Of a stretch of 64,000 nucleotides of DNA, positions 46,545-55,000 are shown piece after piece (the first letter of the stretch is position 1; each line of letters opens with the position of its first letter). The DNA comes from Streptomyces cirratus. Lineage in GTDB: Bacteria; Actinomycetota; Actinomycetes; Streptomycetales; Streptomycetaceae. Made by a program: the position numbers and the translations under genes. The notes under the pieces are model-generated. The model saw nothing but the letters and a program-made list of their open reading frames with translations, was not told the DNA's origin and made no database searches. The stretch spans positions 62,001 through 126,000 of the forward strand of contig NZ_BMVP01000013.1 in assembly GCF_014650775.1 (NCBI RefSeq), read 5' to 3'.

Positions 46545-47618
46545 TCAGGCCGGGTAGACGTCGCCCGGCAGCTTGCGGTCGGCGCCGACGGTGCCGATGT
46601 GCCAGTACGGGTAGGGCGCAGCGGTCTCGCTGACCTTGTCGAGGCGGGCGAGTTCGTCCTCGTTCAGCGTCCACTCCATCGCCTGGAGGTTGTCGGCGAG
46701 CTGGTGCGGCTTGGTCGCGCCGATGACGGCCGAGGTGATGCCGGGCTTGGCGAGGACCCAGTTGATGGCCACCTGCGCGACGGTGGCGCCGCGCTCCTCG
46801 GCGACCTGCGCCATGGTGTCGACGATGTCGTAGGCCTGGTCCTCGTCGGTCAGCGGCGCCGACTCGGCGGGGGTCCGCTGGGACAGGCGGCTGCCCTCGG
46901 GGCGGCCCTCGCCGCGGCGGTACTTGCCCGTCAGGAACCCGCCGGCCAGCGGGGACCAGGCGGTGATGCCGACGTTCTGGTCGACGGCGAGCGGCACGAT
47001 CTCCCGTTCGAGGTCGCGGGCCGCGATGTTGTAGTAGCCCTGGTAGCAGACGAAGCGGCTGAGGTTGCGGCGGTCGGAGACCGCCAGTGCCTTCATGAGC
47101 TGCCAGCCGGCGAAGTTGGAGACGCCGATGTAGCGGACCTTGCCCGAGCGGATCAGGTCGTCGAGCACGCGCAGCGTCTCGTCGAGCGAGGTGCGCGGGT
47201 CGAAGCCGTGGATGTGGTAGAGGTCGATGTAGTCGGTGTTCAGGCGCCTGAGGCTGTCCTCGACGGCCGCGTAGAGGTGGTGGCGCGTCGCCCCGATGTC
47301 GTTCGGGTCGTCCGTGATGCGCCAGCGGCCCTTGGTGCCGATGATGACGCGGTCGCGGACCTTGGCGAGCGTGCGGCCGAAGAACTCCTCTCCCATGCCG
47401 TTCTTGTAGACGTCGGCGGTGTCGAAGAAGTTGATGCCGGCGTCGAGGGCCTGGCTCATCATCTGCTCGACGTTCCCGTCCTGGACGGTGCCGAATTCCG
47501 ACCAGTTGCGGTCGGCGGCGCCCAGGAAGGAGGCCCCGCCGCCGAACGTCATGGCGCCGAAGCACAGCTCCGACACGGACAGTCCGGTGTCGCCCAGGTA
47601 GCGGTATCGCATCTTCAT
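46545..47618 (-). CDS. Aldo/keto reductase 2
   Basis: 357 residues. The AKR pattern is FFDTADVYKNGMGEEFFGRTL (Asp/Tyr), IIGTKGRWR (Lys), LYHIHGFDP (His) and a C-terminal KPGITSAVIGATKPHQLADNL cofactor site. An AFLGAADRNWSEF-like insertion after the first strand is not usual. It would reduce a carbonyl with NADPH; reduction of the AfsA-type butenolide double bond or keto group is one possibility. It is divergent from the FAD monooxygenase gene. The first of two nearby ATGs is used. Confidence 0.87.
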   Translation of the reverse strand: MKMRYRYLGDTGLSVSELCFGAMTFGGGASFLGAADRNWSEFGTVQDGNVEQMMSQALDAGINFFDTADVYKNGMGEEFFGRTLAKVRDRVIIGTKGRWRITDDPNDIGATRHHLYAAVEDSLRRLNTDYIDLYHIHGFDPRTSLDETLRVLDDLIRSGKVRYIGVSNFAGWQLMKALAVSDRRNLSRFVCYQGYYNIAARDLEREIVPLAVDQNVGITAWSPLAGGFLTGKYRRGEGRPEGSRLSQRTPAESAPLTDEDQAYDIVDTMAQVAEERGATVAQVAINWVLAKPGITSAVIGATKPHQLADNLQAMEWTLNEDELARLDKVSETAAPYPYWHIGTVGADRKLPGDVYPA

Positions 47619-47643
47619 CCTGCTTTCGGTCGATGGATTTTCG

Positions 47644-47699
47644 TGTGGCAGGGGGTGCCGGTGCGGCAGGGGGTGCCGGGGTGTGGCAGGGGGTGCCGG
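47644..47699. repeat. Three 18-20-bp GGCAGGGGGTGCCGG repeats
   Basis: TGYGGCAGGGGGTGCCGG occurs three times (47644, 47662 and 47682) in the leader of the leftward aldo/keto reductase gene. Each unit contains a GGCA-N-TGCC inverted repeat that could form a small hairpin. Confidence 0.75.
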
Positions 47700-47848
47700 G
47701 GGGAGGAGGGAGCGCCTGGGCAACGGGGGATTTTCCAGGCGCTCCCCGTATCGGGGGGTCGGCTCGGGTGGCGTCGGGGGGCTGCTCGCCTTCGATGGCC
47801 CGGTCCTCTCGCCAGGCCCCGAGCGGGGATGTAAGGTTTCGAAGAAAC

Positions 47849-47862
47849 ATAAGAGATTTGAT
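47849..47862. promoter_or_regulatory. Degenerate ATAAGA operator half-site
   Basis: ATAAGAGATTTGAT keeps the left half of the ATAAGA-N2-TCTTAT element exactly and the right half weakly. It lies 30 bases before the FAD monooxygenase start, between divergent genes of the cluster. Assignment to the MarR regulon is tentative. Confidence 0.35.
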
Positions 47863-47891
47863 GGTTGTCGTCAATGAGAGGCGGGACGGAT

Positions 47892-49499
47892 ATGCCGAGC
47901 ACCTCCGGGCAGACGCGGACGGACGGGGCGCCCGAGCCCTACGACGTGCTCGTCGTGGGGGCGGGGCCGAGCGGGATGACGGCGGCGTGCGAACTGCTGC
48001 GCAGGGGCGTGCGCGTACGGGTGATAGACCGCGCGCCGGAGCCCTCGCCCTTCCCCAAGGCGCTGCTGGTGTGGCCGCGCAGCATCGACCTCTTCGAGGA
48101 CCTCGGAGTCCTCGGCGGGTTGCGCGGGGCCGGGATCCAGATCAACGCGTTCAGCTACTTCTCCGAGCGCCGGCGTCTGGCCGGGTTCGACTTCCCGCAG
48201 CACCTCAGCCCCGTGTGCCTGCCGCAGAACGAGACCGAGCGCATCCTGCGCGAGCGGCTGGCGAGCCTGGGCGGCAAGGTGGAGCGGGGGGTGCGGCTGC
48301 TCACGCTGGAGGGCGTCGACTTCTCCGGCCGCATCGAGGGCGCCCCGGACGTCACGGCCGTGCTCGAACACGGCGACGGGCGCATCGAGCGCACCCGGGT
48401 CCCGTTCGTCGTGGGCACCGACGGCGCGGGAAGCGCCGTACGGGCCCAGCTCGGCGGCGGGTTCACCGGCAGTACGTACGAGAGCGCCTTCGCCCTCGTC
48501 GACGCGCGCATCGAGGGGTTCCTGCCGCCGGACCAGGCCCTGTACTACCAGTCGTCGGCCGGCGCGCTGGTGATCGTCGCCCTGCCGGGCGGTGTCTTCC
48601 GGTTCTTCTCCAGCCTGCCCGCGGGCGAGAAGGTCAGCGTCGAGCGCATGCAGAAGATCGTGGACGAACGCGGGCCGCGGGGCGTGCGGCTGACCGAGCC
48701 GGTGTGGGTCAGCGAATTCCGCATCCACGCCCGCCACGCCACCGAGTTCCAGCTGGGACGGGTCTTCATCGCGGGGGACGCGGCGCACGTCCACAGCCCC
48801 GCCGGCGGGCAGGGCCTCAACACGGGCATCCAGGACGCCCACAACCTGGCTTGGAAGATCGCAGCGGTGCTCCACGGCCAGGCGCCCTCCGCTCTGCTGC
48901 TCACCTACGGGCCCGAACGGGCCGCCGTGGCCCGACGGGTGGTGCGTGACACCGACATCCAGACCCGGGGGTGGATGGTGCAGGGGCCCGCCGCGGTCGC
49001 CGCCCGGGACATCGCCTTCCGCCTGGCCGAGCGCAGCGGGCTGTTCGGGCTCTACGCGCCGGTCATGGCGGGGCGCCGGCTGGCCTACCCCGCCACGCGC
49101 GCCACCCAGGTGCCCTCGGGGCGCGGGCCGTGCCGGCTGCGCTCGAAGCTGCCCGGCGGCCTGGTCGTCGGCGCGGTCTTCCCGCGGGAGCTGGCCCTGC
49201 CGCACGGGATCGCGGGCCCCGGCGAACAGCCGGCCGGGTGGAGCCTGGTGGTGACCTGCGCGGGCGACGCGGTGGCCTGGCGTTCGCAGACGCGCGCGCT
49301 CGCCGCCGGGTGGCCCCAGGTGCGCACCGTCGACCTGTCGGCGGGTTCCGCACGTGCCTCGACGGGCTGCGGGCAGCAGGGCTACTACCTCGTGCGGCCC
49401 GACGGGCACATAGCCGCCCACGGTCACTCCGGGGACCTGGACCGGCTGCACGCCGAACTGACCTGGTGGCTCGGCCCGGTGGCCGGCGCCGCCCGCTGA
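47892..49499 (+). CDS. FAD-dependent aromatic monooxygenase (PheA/TetX type)
   Basis: 535 residues. DVLVVGAGPSGMTAACELLRRG is the FAD motif, GTDGAGSAVR the DG motif and RVFIAGDAAHVHSPAGGQGLNTG the GD motif, in the layout of class A aromatic hydroxylases (MhpA, PgaE, rifampicin monooxygenase). The C-terminal ~130 residues form the thioredoxin-like domain found in this group. It likely hydroxylates an aromatic polyketide. Three in-frame starts exist (TTG 47865, ATG 47874, ATG 47892); the last has GAGGCGGGAC before it. A hairpin terminator follows. Confidence 0.9.
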   Translation: MPSTSGQTRTDGAPEPYDVLVVGAGPSGMTAACELLRRGVRVRVIDRAPEPSPFPKALLVWPRSIDLFEDLGVLGGLRGAGIQINAFSYFSERRRLAGFDFPQHLSPVCLPQNETERILRERLASLGGKVERGVRLLTLEGVDFSGRIEGAPDVTAVLEHGDGRIERTRVPFVVGTDGAGSAVRAQLGGGFTGSTYESAFALVDARIEGFLPPDQALYYQSSAGALVIVALPGGVFRFFSSLPAGEKVSVERMQKIVDERGPRGVRLTEPVWVSEFRIHARHATEFQLGRVFIAGDAAHVHSPAGGQGLNTGIQDAHNLAWKIAAVLHGQAPSALLLTYGPERAAVARRVVRDTDIQTRGWMVQGPAAVAARDIAFRLAERSGLFGLYAPVMAGRRLAYPATRATQVPSGRGPCRLRSKLPGGLVVGAVFPRELALPHGIAGPGEQPAGWSLVVTCAGDAVAWRSQTRALAAGWPQVRTVDLSAGSARASTGCGQQGYYLVRPDGHIAAHGHSGDLDRLHAELTWWLGPVAGAAR

Positions 49500-49516
49500 C
49501 GCCGGTAGCCGAAAGC

Positions 49517-49558
49517 GCCGATGGGGGGTGCGGCCGGACGGCCGCACCCCCCATCGGC
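49517..49558. terminator. Bidirectional terminator
   Basis: A perfect 19-bp stem (49517-49535 with 49540-49558) with a GGAC loop separates the convergent monooxygenase and quinone-oxidoreductase genes. Confidence 0.9.
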
Positions 49559-49564
49559 ACGTGA

Positions 49565-50392
49565 TCAGACGGCGGTCGTCTGCGCGACGGCTGCCGGGCC
49601 CAGCGACAGCTCGCCGGTGGTCATGAGGTCCAGCAGCTGGGCGAGGCCGCGGTCCTCCGGCGTTGCCGTGCGGAAGACGAAATGCCGCAGGCCGGCCTGC
49701 TCGGGGCCGCCGAAGAACCGGAAGAAGCCGATGTCCACGTGCCGCGCGGCGAAGCTCTCGTAGAGGTAGACCGTTCCTCCGTCGGCCGTCAGCCGGCCCC
49801 CGGCGGCCGTGGGCCCCGCCTCGGCCGCCTCGTACACGATGTCGAAGGCGCCGGTGACCTCGGCCTGGTCCGCCGTCGCCCACGCGGCACCGAGCTCCGC
49901 GGCCTCGGCGGCCTGCCCGGCCTCGGCCACCAGCGCCGTGACGTCGGCGCCCAGCGCCGCCAGAAGCTCCACCAGCAGCCGTCCGATGCCGGCCCCGGCG
50001 CCCGTCACCAGGACGGCCCGGCCGCGGACGGAACCCGCGCTGCGTACGAGGCGCAGTGCCGTCAGGACCGCCACGCGCAGCGCCGCCGCCTGCTCGAAGC
50101 TCACGTGGTCGGGCAGGACGGTGGCGTACTCGGTGGGCAGGGCCATGCAGGACGACCACTCGGTGCTCGTGGCCACGGCCACGACCCGGTCACCCGGCTT
50201 GGGGCTGAACCCCTCGGGGGCCGCGCGCATCACGACTCCCGCGACGTCCCAGCCCCGCAGCCACCCCTCGGGCAGCGGCTCGGCTTTGATCATCTCGTCG
50301 ATCTCGGGGGCCACCGCGCGCACCGCGACGAGGATTTCGTCGTCCGCCTGGGCCGTGACCGTGTCCTGCATGGAGGTGAGCTGATCGGGCAT
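49565..50392 (-). CDS. Zinc-independent quinone oxidoreductase-like MDR enzyme
   Basis: 275 residues, medium-chain dehydrogenase fold. RGWDVAGVVMRAAPEGFSPKPGDRVVA is the catalytic-domain core, AVLVTGAGAGIGRLLVELLAALGADV the NADPH site, and AAGGRLTADGGTVYLYES a later strand. The zinc-ligand Cys/His set is missing, as in quinone oxidoreductases and trans-acting enoyl reductases. The protein is shorter at the N-terminus than usual (about 320). The ATG at 50392 is chosen for AGAGGA at 7 bases; ATG 50407 is an alternative. It could reduce an enoyl or quinone intermediate of the cluster. Confidence 0.82.
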   Translation of the reverse strand: MPDQLTSMQDTVTAQADDEILVAVRAVAPEIDEMIKAEPLPEGWLRGWDVAGVVMRAAPEGFSPKPGDRVVAVATSTEWSSCMALPTEYATVLPDHVSFEQAAALRVAVLTALRLVRSAGSVRGRAVLVTGAGAGIGRLLVELLAALGADVTALVAEAGQAAEAAELGAAWATADQAEVTGAFDIVYEAAEAGPTAAGGRLTADGGTVYLYESFAARHVDIGFFRFFGGPEQAGLRHFVFRTATPEDRGLAQLLDLMTTGELSLGPAAVAQTTAV

Positions 50393-50444
50393 GACAATTC
50401 CTCTCATCGGTATGACGGTTTCCTTGCCGGCGTCGTCCGGCACG

Positions 50445-51689
50445 TCAGCGCTCCTCGGTGACGAGGACGGACGTGCCGGTGAGCTCTTGAACGGCGAGCA
50501 CCTCGAACGCGTCCGGCTGTTCGAGGGCGCACGCCGCGAGGGCGAGATGGTTCTCCAGCACCCGGAACCTGATCCAGGCGTGGCTGTGGTGGTCGTCGGG
50601 TACGCCGGGGGCGAGGCGGATGCGCAGTTGGATCCGCTGTTCGGGGGTGAGCACGACCTGGGCGGCGCTGACCTCGTCGTGCGCGGTGGCCAGGTCGACG
50701 AGCTCGCGGGCGGACAGGGTGCGGCCGTGGAAGCGGAAGAACGGCGGTCGGGTACCGAGGACGCGCAGGGCCGGTCCCGGCCGGCCGCACGCGCAGTGGG
50801 CGAACTCACCGCGCTCCTCGGTGTCGTAGCGGATGAGCGCCGGGGTCCGGGAGGGGGTGAGGGTCGTCACCAGCAGCCGCCCGTCCACCGCTTCGACGTG
50901 CTGGTGCGGCAGCGGGTGGTAGATGCCGGCCAGGCAGTGCGGGCCGCGCTGCCCGATCACCCAGGCCGTCGGGGTCCCGTACAGGCGCCACACCGCGGTG
51001 TAGGGGAAGTGGGAGGCGAGCAGGCCGTCGTCGGTGGTGTCGTGGGCGGCGCCTCCCAGCATGAGGGTGCGCAGCCAGGGGAGCGGCCGGCCGGCGGTGC
51101 TGGCTCGCAGCAGCCGGGTGACGGCGTGCGGGGGCGCCGCGATGGCGGTGACGTGGTTGCGGGCCAGGAAGCGCAGCCAGTCGTCGTCCGCGCCCTCGGG
51201 CAGGGACCCCAGCGGCAGGACGGTGGCGCCGGACGCGGTGGCGAACCGGTTGAAGAAGTAGTGGTCGGGCTGCATCCGGCCCGCGGGGTGCAGGTTCGCG
51301 ACGACGTCGGTGGTGCGGAGCGGGTTCCAGGCGCTGCGGATCTCGGAGGTGAACATCTGCTCCGGCAGCAGGGTCAGGTCCGGGGTGTCGAGCGTGCCGC
51401 CGTGCGCCCACAGCAGCCCCTCGCCCGCGTTGAGGGCGAGGGCCTCGGCGGTCGCCGTGGCCAGTTCCCCCCGGCTGAGTACGGGGAGGTCGGCGAGGGC
51501 GAACGAGCGCCGCGCGAGCTCCCGTTCGTACTTCGCGGCGAGCGACGGGAGGCGGGCCGCCTGGTGCAGCACGCCCTCCAGGACGGAGACCGGAGCACCG
51601 CCTCCCGGCCCCCGCGGACCAGCGGCGCCCTTGCCGGCGCGCTCCGGCGCACTCGGCGAAGGCGCTGGTCGGTATACGTACGAAACCAT
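50445..51689 (-). CDS. PaaK-like adenylate-forming enzyme
   Basis: 414 residues. The pattern follows phenylacetate-CoA-ligase-like proteins: an N-terminal LPVLSRGEL segment, ATASGATVLPLGSLPEG (the Ser/Thr/Gly P-loop region, weak), VWRLYGTPTAWVIGQRGPHC (the YG-T-E region), LLVTTLTPSRTPALIRYDTEERG (RYDTGD-like) and HCACGRPGPALRVLG with Cys residues. These activate aryl or fatty acids as AMP esters for CoA or ACP loading. The RYDTEE change from the usual RYRTGD-type motif leaves activity uncertain. The ATG follows GGAGGGGGACC. It is divergent from the PKS and could load or release its aromatic acid. Confidence 0.72.
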   Translation of the reverse strand: MVSYVYRPAPSPSAPERAGKGAAGPRGPGGGAPVSVLEGVLHQAARLPSLAAKYERELARRSFALADLPVLSRGELATATAEALALNAGEGLLWAHGGTLDTPDLTLLPEQMFTSEIRSAWNPLRTTDVVANLHPAGRMQPDHYFFNRFATASGATVLPLGSLPEGADDDWLRFLARNHVTAIAAPPHAVTRLLRASTAGRPLPWLRTLMLGGAAHDTTDDGLLASHFPYTAVWRLYGTPTAWVIGQRGPHCLAGIYHPLPHQHVEAVDGRLLVTTLTPSRTPALIRYDTEERGEFAHCACGRPGPALRVLGTRPPFFRFHGRTLSARELVDLATAHDEVSAAQVVLTPEQRIQLRIRLAPGVPDDHHSHAWIRFRVLENHLALAACALEQPDAFEVLAVQELTGTSVLVTEER

Positions 51690-51793
51690 CCGAGGTCCCC
51701 CTCCTCGATCCTGTGTGGCCGGTGGGTGCAGGGCGGCGCGCACCCCCTGACGAGGGGTTGCCCTGCGGTCCAACTTACTACCGGCGTTCCTTC

Positions 51794-51827
51794 TTGGTCT
51801 GGAGTACGAGTTTTTACCATAGACCAA
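51794..51827. promoter_or_regulatory. Inverted repeat in the divergent PKS promoter region
   Basis: TTGGTCT (51794-51800) and AGACCAA (51821-51827) are exact inverted arms 20 bases apart; extended to 13 bases the arms agree at 10 positions. The AT-rich centre lies in the 345-base interval between the adenylating enzyme and PKS genes. The TetR regulator downstream of the PKS could bind here. Confidence 0.5.
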
Positions 51828-52034
51828 TTTCCGCATGTTGCCCATGGGGAATTCGCGTGGGGCGGCGACGCCATGACGAGGCGTCACCTGACACACCGCC
51901 CGCATCGAGCCGAAGATGAGCTGTAAGCACATCATTGTCCTGCGGTCCACATTTGAACTACGATCTCGCTGCGGAGCTGCCGGGGGGCAGTGCCCTGACG
52001 CGCTCTGCGCGTCACCGCAGACAGGGGGATTCTC

Positions 52035-55000
52035 ATGAGTGGACGCAACGGGGAAACAGCGATCGCGGTGGTGGGGATGGGGTGCAGGTTTCCCCAGGCC
52101 GGCAGCGTCGAGCAGTTCTGGGACAACCTGATCGCCAACAAGGACTGCATCACCCCCGTCCCGCCCGAGCGCTTCGACATCACGCCGTACGTCGCCGACC
52201 GGTCCGGCACCCCGGGCCGCACCGTCAGCCGTCACGGCGGCTTCCTGGACGACCCGTTCCTCTTCGACGCCGGCTTCTTCGGGATCTCGCCGGCGGAGGC
52301 CGCCAGCGTCGACCCGCAGCACCGCCTGCTGCTTCCGGTGGTCCGCGAAGCGCTCGAAGACGCCGGCATCCGGCCGTCCGCGCTCGCCGGCTCGGCCACC
52401 GGCGTGTACATAGGGCAGGCCACCGCGGACTACGGCCGCCACAGCACCGCCGACGGCAACAGCCTGCGCGAGGCGGCCGGCAGCTACTTCCGGGCCATGG
52501 CCTCGGGCCGTCTGTCCTACGACCTGGACCTGCGCGGGCCCAGCATGATGGTCGACACGGCCTGTTCGTCGTCCCTGGTCGCCGTGCACATGGCCCGCCA
52601 GAGCCTGCTGAGCGGCGAGACGGACCTGGCCATCGCGGGCGGCGCCAACATCATCCTCTCCCCGCTGGACGCGATCGCCTTCTCCCAGGCGGCCATGCTG
52701 TCGCCCGACGGGCGCTGCAAGTTCGGGGACACGAGCGCGGACGGGTTCGTCCGCAGCGAGGGCATCGGCGTCGTGGTCCTCAGCCGGCTCGAAGACGCCG
52801 AGCGGGCCGGCTACCCCGTACTGGCCCTGCTGCCGGGCAGCGCCGTGACCAATGACGGACGCAGCAGCGGATCACTGATCAAACCGGCGGTCGCGGGCCA
52901 GGACGACATGGTCCGAAGAGCGTGGCGGGACGCGGGGATCGAGCCGTCGGACCTCGACTACGTGGAGGCCCACGGCACGGGCACGCCCGTGGGCGACGCC
53001 GTGGAACTGCAGGTCCTCGCCGCGGCGGCGCGCGAACGGCGGCCGCGGCGGGGGCCGCTGAGGTGCGGTTCGGTGAAGTCCAACATCGGGCACGCCGAAG
53101 CCGCGGCCGGCATCGCCGGTCTCATCAAGGCCGTCCTCGTCGCCCGGCACGGCGTCATCCCCGCCTCCCTGCACCTGAGGGACCCCCAGCCCCTGCTCAC
53201 TGACGAGGCGAACCGGCTCCGCCTGGTGACCGGGAACGAACCCCTGGAAACGGACGGCCGCGCCGCCACCGTCGGCGTCAGCTCCTTCGGCCTGTCCGGC
53301 ACCAACGCACACGTCGTCGTCACCGAGGCGGAGCGCTCCCCGCTGCGGCCCGGACACGGCCCCACGGAACTCCCCGAGGGCAGACCCGCCCACCTGCTCG
53401 TGCTCAGCGCCCGCTCCGAGCCGGCCCTGCGACGGCTCGCCGCGGACTGGGCCGACCACCTCTCCCCCGGCGGGGCCGGCGCCGCGCTGCCGCTGTGGGA
53501 CCTGTGCGCCACCGCGGCGCTGCACCGCGACGCCCACCCCTTCCGGCTGTGGGCGACCGGCGCCGACCACGCCGAACTGGCCGCCGCGCTCGAGGACGTG
53601 GCCGCCGGCCGGGCCACGGAGCGGGCCGGAACCGGTGACGCCGACTTCGGCTCGGACAAGCGCACCGTCTTCGTCTTCCCCGGACAGGGTTCCCAATGGC
53701 CGGGAATGGGCCTGTCCCTCATGGCCACCACACCCGCCTTCACCCGCGCGTTCCAGGAGTGCGACGAGGCCGTCCGCCATGAGACGGGCCGTTCGGTACG
53801 CGAGGTCCTCGCCTCGGCGTCCCGGGACTTCCCCGACGAGGTCGGCGCGGTACAGCCCGTGCTGTGGGCCATGGAAGTGGCCCTGGCCGCCGTCTGGCGC
53901 GACATGGGCGTCGACCCCGAGGTGTGCATCGGGCACAGCATGGGCGAGAGCGCGGCCGCCGCCGTCACCGGCGCGCTCACGCTCGCCGACGCCGCGGCCG
54001 TCATCTGCCGCCGCAGCGCGCTGATGCAGAGCACCGCGGGGCAGGGCGCGATGCTGTCCGTGGACCTCTCGCCGGAGCAGGCCGCGGACGTCGCGGCGCA
54101 GGAGGGCGGCGTCTGCGTCGCCGCCGAGAACTCCCCCACCTCGACCGTGCTCGCCGGAGACGCCGCCGCGCTGGGGCGCATCGGGCGGCGGCTGGAGCGG
54201 GAGGGGGTCTTCCACCGTGCGGTGCGGGTGAACGTCGCCTCCCACTCCCCCGTCATGGACCAGCTGCGCGACGACCTGCTCGTGCGACTGGCCGGCATCG
54301 CACCTCGCGACGGCCGGGTGCCCCTGCACTCCACCGTCCACGACTGCCTGCTGACGGGAGCGGAGCTCGACGCCGCGTACTGGATGGACAACTTACGACG
54401 TCCGGTCCGCTTCCTCGACGGCATCCGCCGACTGGTGAAGGAGGCCGACAGCGTCTTCGTCGAGATGAGCCCGCACCCGCTGCTGCTCACCTCCATCGAG
54501 GACACCGCCCTGGAGTCCGGCGGGGCGTCGGCCGTCGTCGCCTCCACGACGCGGCGCACCGCCGACGAGGCGCTGGCGCTGACCCGGTCGCTCGGCGCGT
54601 TCTTCGCCGCGGGGGGCCGGGTCGACTGGGAGCGCTGGTTCAGGGGACCGGCCCGGCAGGTGAAGCTGCCCGCCTACCCGTGGGACGCGGAGGTGCTGCG
54701 CCGGGCGCTGCCCACCGGCTCCGCCCCGCCGACGGGAACCGTCTCCCGGATCAGCGTGGACCTGACCGGCGCCGTGGTCGCTCTGCGCGGGCTGGCCCCC
54801 GTACCGCCGACACTGCACCTGGCCGCGCTGCACGAGGCGGTCGCCGCCACCGCTCCCGCCGGGGCGGTCGTCCTGGAGGACATCAGGGTCGGGGACTTGA
54901 TCGACGCCCCGGAGGGCGGCGCCCTGACTCTGGAGGTGGCGACGGAGTCCGGAGCCGGCGCGCTGCGTGCGCAGGTCCGTACGGTGGGCGACACCTCGCG

